Source of the DNA: Clostridia bacterium
GTDB taxonomy: Bacteria > Bacillota > Clostridia > Oscillospirales > Acutalibacteraceae
Reading direction: 5' to 3'
Length of the DNA: 64,000 bases
Assembly (NCBI GenBank): GCA_017631955.1
Contig: JAGBSJ010000011.1
Location: 55,480-119,479, forward strand
Position numbers and translations under genes: made by a program
In this document: piece after piece, positions 61,552-64,000 of the stretch
Position numbering within the stretch: the stretch's first letter is position 1
How the letters are laid out: every line of letters starts with the position of its first letter
Notes under the pieces: generated by a model
What the model saw: the letters and a program-made list of their open reading frames with translations, nothing else
Told to the model about the DNA's origin: nothing
Database searches by the model: none

Positions 61552-61604
61552 AAAAGCGTTGCATAAGGGAGGAAAAATTCCCAAATGCAACGCTTTTGCT
61601 TTTT
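61552..61604 (+). terminator. terminator after the reductase
   Basis: AAAAGCGTTGCA/TGCAACGCTTTT with inner GGGA/TCCC, then GCTTTTTT. Confidence 0.85.
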
Positions 61605-61639
61605 TAAATCCAAAATATGAATGTTTTTATAAAAACGCC

Positions 61640-61668
61640 TTTAAAATACTGTCAAAATATGGTATTAT
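61640..61668 (+). promoter_or_regulatory. probable promoter of rhaAD
   Basis: TTTAAA (61640-61645), 17 bp, TATTAT (61663-61668). The weak -35 fits an activator-dependent sugar operon. Confidence 0.45.
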
Positions 61669-61695
61669 GATAACATATTAAAATGGCTACTATAC

Positions 61696-61716
61696 TTTTG
61701 CAGAGTTTATGCAAAA
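61696..61716 (+). promoter_or_regulatory. inverted repeat upstream of rhaA
   Basis: TTTTGCA (61696-61702) and TGCAAAA (61710-61716), 7-base centre, downstream of the -10 box. Position suits a repressor site for rhamnose control. Confidence 0.4.
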
Positions 61717-61757
61717 AATACTCTTACCAATAAAAAATTTGATGTAGAGAAGGCAGA

Positions 61758-63002
61758 ATGATGAACAGATATAACGAAGCTAAAGAAATATATGCAAAGT
61801 ATGGCATTGATACTGAAAAAGCACTTGAAACACTAAAAAATGTCACAGTTTCCGTTCATTGCTGGCAGGGTGATGATGTAACAGGTTTTGATAGTAAAGA
61901 ATCCCTCTCAGGTGGTATTCAGACAACAGGCAACTACCTTGGTAAAGCAAGAACACCTGAAGAACTTATGGCAGACTATGATAAAGCATTTTCACTTATG
62001 CCTGGTAAAAAGAAACTGAACCTTCACGCTTCTTATGCCATTTTTGATGATGGTGAAATTGTTGGCAGAGATAAACTCCTGCCAAAGCATTTCAAAAAAT
62101 GGGTGGATTTTGCCAAAGAAAGAAATATGGGTATAGATTTTAATCCGACATTCTTTTCACATCCTATGGTAAAGGATAATCTTACTCTTTCATCACCTGA
62201 TGAAGAAGTTCGTACATATTGGGTAAATCACGGCAAGGCCTGTCTTAAAATTGCAGAGTATTTCGCTGAAGAAACAGAGATACCTTGTGTTATGAATATA
62301 TGGATTCCTGACGGCTACAAGGATATTCCTGCTGACAGATTATCACCAAGAATGAGATTTAAAAATAGTCTTGATGAAATTCTTGATACACCTTATGACA
62401 AAGAAAAGGTGTATGTAACTCTTGAATCAAAAGTTTTTGGTATAGGTCTTGAAAGTTATACGGTTGGCTCGGCAGAATTTTGCCTTTCATATTCAAGTTA
62501 TAAGGGTATTACGCCTCTTATGGACAACGGACACTATCATCCTACCGAAATGGTTAGTGATAAGATTTCATCACTTCTCCTCTTTAATGAAAAAATTGCA
62601 CTTCATGTTACAAGAGCAGTTCGTTGGGACTCAGACCATGTTGTTATCTTTGATGATGAAACAAAAGAGATTGCAAAAGAAATCGTAAGAAATGATGCTC
62701 TTGACAGAGTGTTTATTGCAACAGATTATTTTGATGCATCAATCAATCGTATTTCTGCATGGGTAACAGGTGTAAGAAGTGTGCAGAAAGCACTTCTCTT
62801 TGCACTTTTACAGCCAGATGAAAAAATGAAAGAGTTGCAGAATGAAAGCAACTTTACAGAGATAATGTATCTTCAGGAAGAAATGAAAACAGCACCATTT
62901 GGTGATGTGTGGATTGAATATCTTGCAAGAGAAAACACACCTGCTGATTATCTTACAGAAGTGAAAAAATACGAACAGGAAGTTTTGGTGAAAAGAGTAT
63001 GA
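61758..63002 (+). CDS. rhaA: L-rhamnose isomerase
   Basis: 414 residues, metal-dependent TIM-barrel isomerase converting L-rhamnose to L-rhamnulose in the cytoplasm. VSVHCWQGDDVTGF, LNLHASYAI, MDNGHYHPTEMVSDKISSL and HVTRAVRWDSDHVV match RhaA throughout, including the metal-binding Glu, His and Asp residues. Shine-Dalgarno AGAAGG; ATG at 61758 or 61761. The stop overlaps the rhaD start (ATGA). Confidence 0.95.
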   Translation: MMNRYNEAKEIYAKYGIDTEKALETLKNVTVSVHCWQGDDVTGFDSKESLSGGIQTTGNYLGKARTPEELMADYDKAFSLMPGKKKLNLHASYAIFDDGEIVGRDKLLPKHFKKWVDFAKERNMGIDFNPTFFSHPMVKDNLTLSSPDEEVRTYWVNHGKACLKIAEYFAEETEIPCVMNIWIPDGYKDIPADRLSPRMRFKNSLDEILDTPYDKEKVYVTLESKVFGIGLESYTVGSAEFCLSYSSYKGITPLMDNGHYHPTEMVSDKISSLLLFNEKIALHVTRAVRWDSDHVVIFDDETKEIAKEIVRNDALDRVFIATDYFDASINRISAWVTGVRSVQKALLFALLQPDEKMKELQNESNFTEIMYLQEEMKTAPFGDVWIEYLARENTPADYLTEVKKYEQEVLVKRV

Positions 63003-63814
63003 AAGATATTTTAACTGCCCCCTTTGTAGAAGAAATGAAAAAAACTACTGCTAATATGTATCGTCTTGGTTGGGATGAGAGAAATGGTGGTAACATCAGT
63101 TATATGCTTGATGAAAATGAAGTTAAAGAATATCTTGATATAGATAATGTTATCCGTACAATCCCTACGGGATTTGATGCAACTGACCTTATCGGTAAAA
63201 TCTTTATCGTTACAGGTACAGGAAAATATTTTAAAAATGTTGAATACGACCCTGAAACAAATCTTGGTATTATCCGTATTGCAAAGGACGGAACAACTGC
63301 CGAGCTTCTTTGGGGATATAAAGATAATAGCAAATTCACAAGTGAGCTTCCTGCACATCTTATGAGCCACATGGCACGGCTAAAGGTTGACCCTGAAAAC
63401 AGGGTTATAATGCATACTCACCCAACCCACACACTTGCTATGAACTATGTGCATGAGCTTGACGAAAAGAAAATTACTCACACTCTTTGGGAAATGTGTA
63501 CTGAGTGTATTGTTGTTTTTCCTGACGGTGTAGGTGTTCTTCCTTGGATGCTTTGCGGTACAAATGAAATTGGTGAAGCAACAGCGAAGAAAATGGAAGA
63601 GTTCAGACTCGTTATCTGGGGTATGCACGGCATTTATGGTGCCGGTAAAACAATGGACGAAACTTTTGGTCTTATTGAAACTGTAGAAAAAGCTGCACAG
63701 ATTTATATGCTGACAGCACATTTGCCAAGAATAAACACTATCAAAGATGAAGAAATGATAGAGCTTGCAGAATTCTTTGGCGCAAATTACAGAAAAGATT
63801 TTTTGAATATATAA
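62999..63814 (+). CDS. rhaD: rhamnulose-1-phosphate aldolase
   Basis: 271 residues, class II zinc aldolase cleaving L-rhamnulose 1-phosphate to dihydroxyacetone phosphate and L-lactaldehyde. RNGGNISYML near the N-terminus, VIMHTHPTHTLAM with the zinc His pair and WGMHGIYGAGKTMDET with the third His are present. Translationally coupled to rhaA (ATGA). No rhaB kinase is seen here; it may lie beyond the window. Confidence 0.95.
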   Translation: MKDILTAPFVEEMKKTTANMYRLGWDERNGGNISYMLDENEVKEYLDIDNVIRTIPTGFDATDLIGKIFIVTGTGKYFKNVEYDPETNLGIIRIAKDGTTAELLWGYKDNSKFTSELPAHLMSHMARLKVDPENRVIMHTHPTHTLAMNYVHELDEKKITHTLWEMCTECIVVFPDGVGVLPWMLCGTNEIGEATAKKMEEFRLVIWGMHGIYGAGKTMDETFGLIETVEKAAQIYMLTAHLPRINTIKDEEMIELAEFFGANYRKDFLNI

Positions 63815-63830
63815 GCTTAAGGAGAAAAAT

Positions 63831-64000
63831 ATGAAACCTGTAAGCTTTTATCTTGTTACTGATACGCATTATTTAAATAATATATTAGAGCCCGGTGGAG
63901 AATCCTTTGAAAAGAATCTGGTCACTGAACAGTTTTTTGTAAAGGAAAGCGGTGCAATTATAAGCTCTACTTTCGACAAAATTATTGAAGACAAAGAAAC
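63831..64000 (+). CDS. metallophosphoesterase-like protein, cut by window end
   Basis: 56 residues visible. The N-terminus SFYLVTDTHYLNN carries the Asp-x-His metal motif of calcineurin-type phosphoesterases. AAGGAG lies before the ATG, 16 bases after rhaD, so it is in the rhamnose operon. Rest beyond the window. Confidence 0.65.
   Translation, partial: MKPVSFYLVTDTHYLNNILEPGGESFEKNLVTEQFFVKESGAIISSTFDKIIEDKE

Noticed and set aside
1-64000. CRISPR arrays, insertion sequences, prophage genes, tRNA or rRNA genes
   Set aside because: No regularly spaced repeats, transposase or integrase proteins, or cloverleaf sequences were seen in the gaps.

Overview
The window is AT-rich with short spacers, strong Shine-Dalgarno sites, sigma-A type promoters and hairpin-plus-T terminators. 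Protein families (DUF975, AI-2E exporter, EpsG, ECF S component, DUF1846, permuted GH3) point to an anaerobic Clostridia genome, probably a Ruminococcaceae/Oscillospiraceae-like gut commensal that uses plant polysaccharides. This assignment is an inference from gene content. No tRNA, rRNA, CRISPR array, transposase or phage gene was seen.

Layout. (a) 1-8.4 kb, + strand: housekeeping genes: the end of a TtcA-like tRNA thiolase, a DUF975 membrane protein, an ApgM/proposed homoserine kinase coupled to O-acetylhomoserine sulfhydrylase (metY), uracil permease, an EamA transporter, and an S26 peptidase coupled to a nucleotidyltransferase. (b) 8.5-35.5 kb, - strand: a 24-gene exopolysaccharide/capsule operon read from a strong promoter at 35.6 kb, with a probable second promoter at 14.0 kb. 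It begins with the initiating sugar-phosphate transferase. It encodes UDP-GalNAcA synthesis (WbpP/WbpO types), a possible uronic acid amidotransferase, UDP-L-FucNAc synthesis (CapE, CapF, CapG), seven glycosyltransferases, LicD, two acyltransferases, a TupA-like ATP-grasp protein, two Wzx-type flippases and two EpsG-type polymerases. An HpcH-type aldolase and a 2-hydroxyacid dehydrogenase are inserted near the promoter. No chain-length kinase (Wzc/Wze) or LCP attachment gene is present. (c) 35.9-44.3 kb, + strand: a CofE-like ligase and a stand-alone GMP synthase ATP-PPase domain, an anchored phosphodiesterase, a five-bladed-propeller glycosidase-like protein, a PanE-type reductase, an AI-2E exporter and a DUF1846 protein. 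(d) 44.4-59.8 kb: carbohydrate use: GH30, GH2, an Fe-S aldo/keto reductase and an ECF S component in one run; a divergent membrane-anchored permuted GH3; then DUF5054, a phosphoesterase and GH127. (e) 59.8-61.5 kb: a broken junction joining the tail of an SDR gene (-) to a thioredoxin reductase/AhpF-like gene (+) that has lost its N-terminus. (f) 61.7-64 kb: the L-rhamnose operon rhaA-rhaD and the start of a phosphoesterase.

The most unusual points are the microhomology junction at 59,958-59,968, the aldolase/dehydrogenase pair and possible uronamide step in the polysaccharide operon, the duplicated flippase/polymerase sets, and the GMP synthase without a glutaminase domain next to a CofE-like gene in a genome segment with no other F420 genes.
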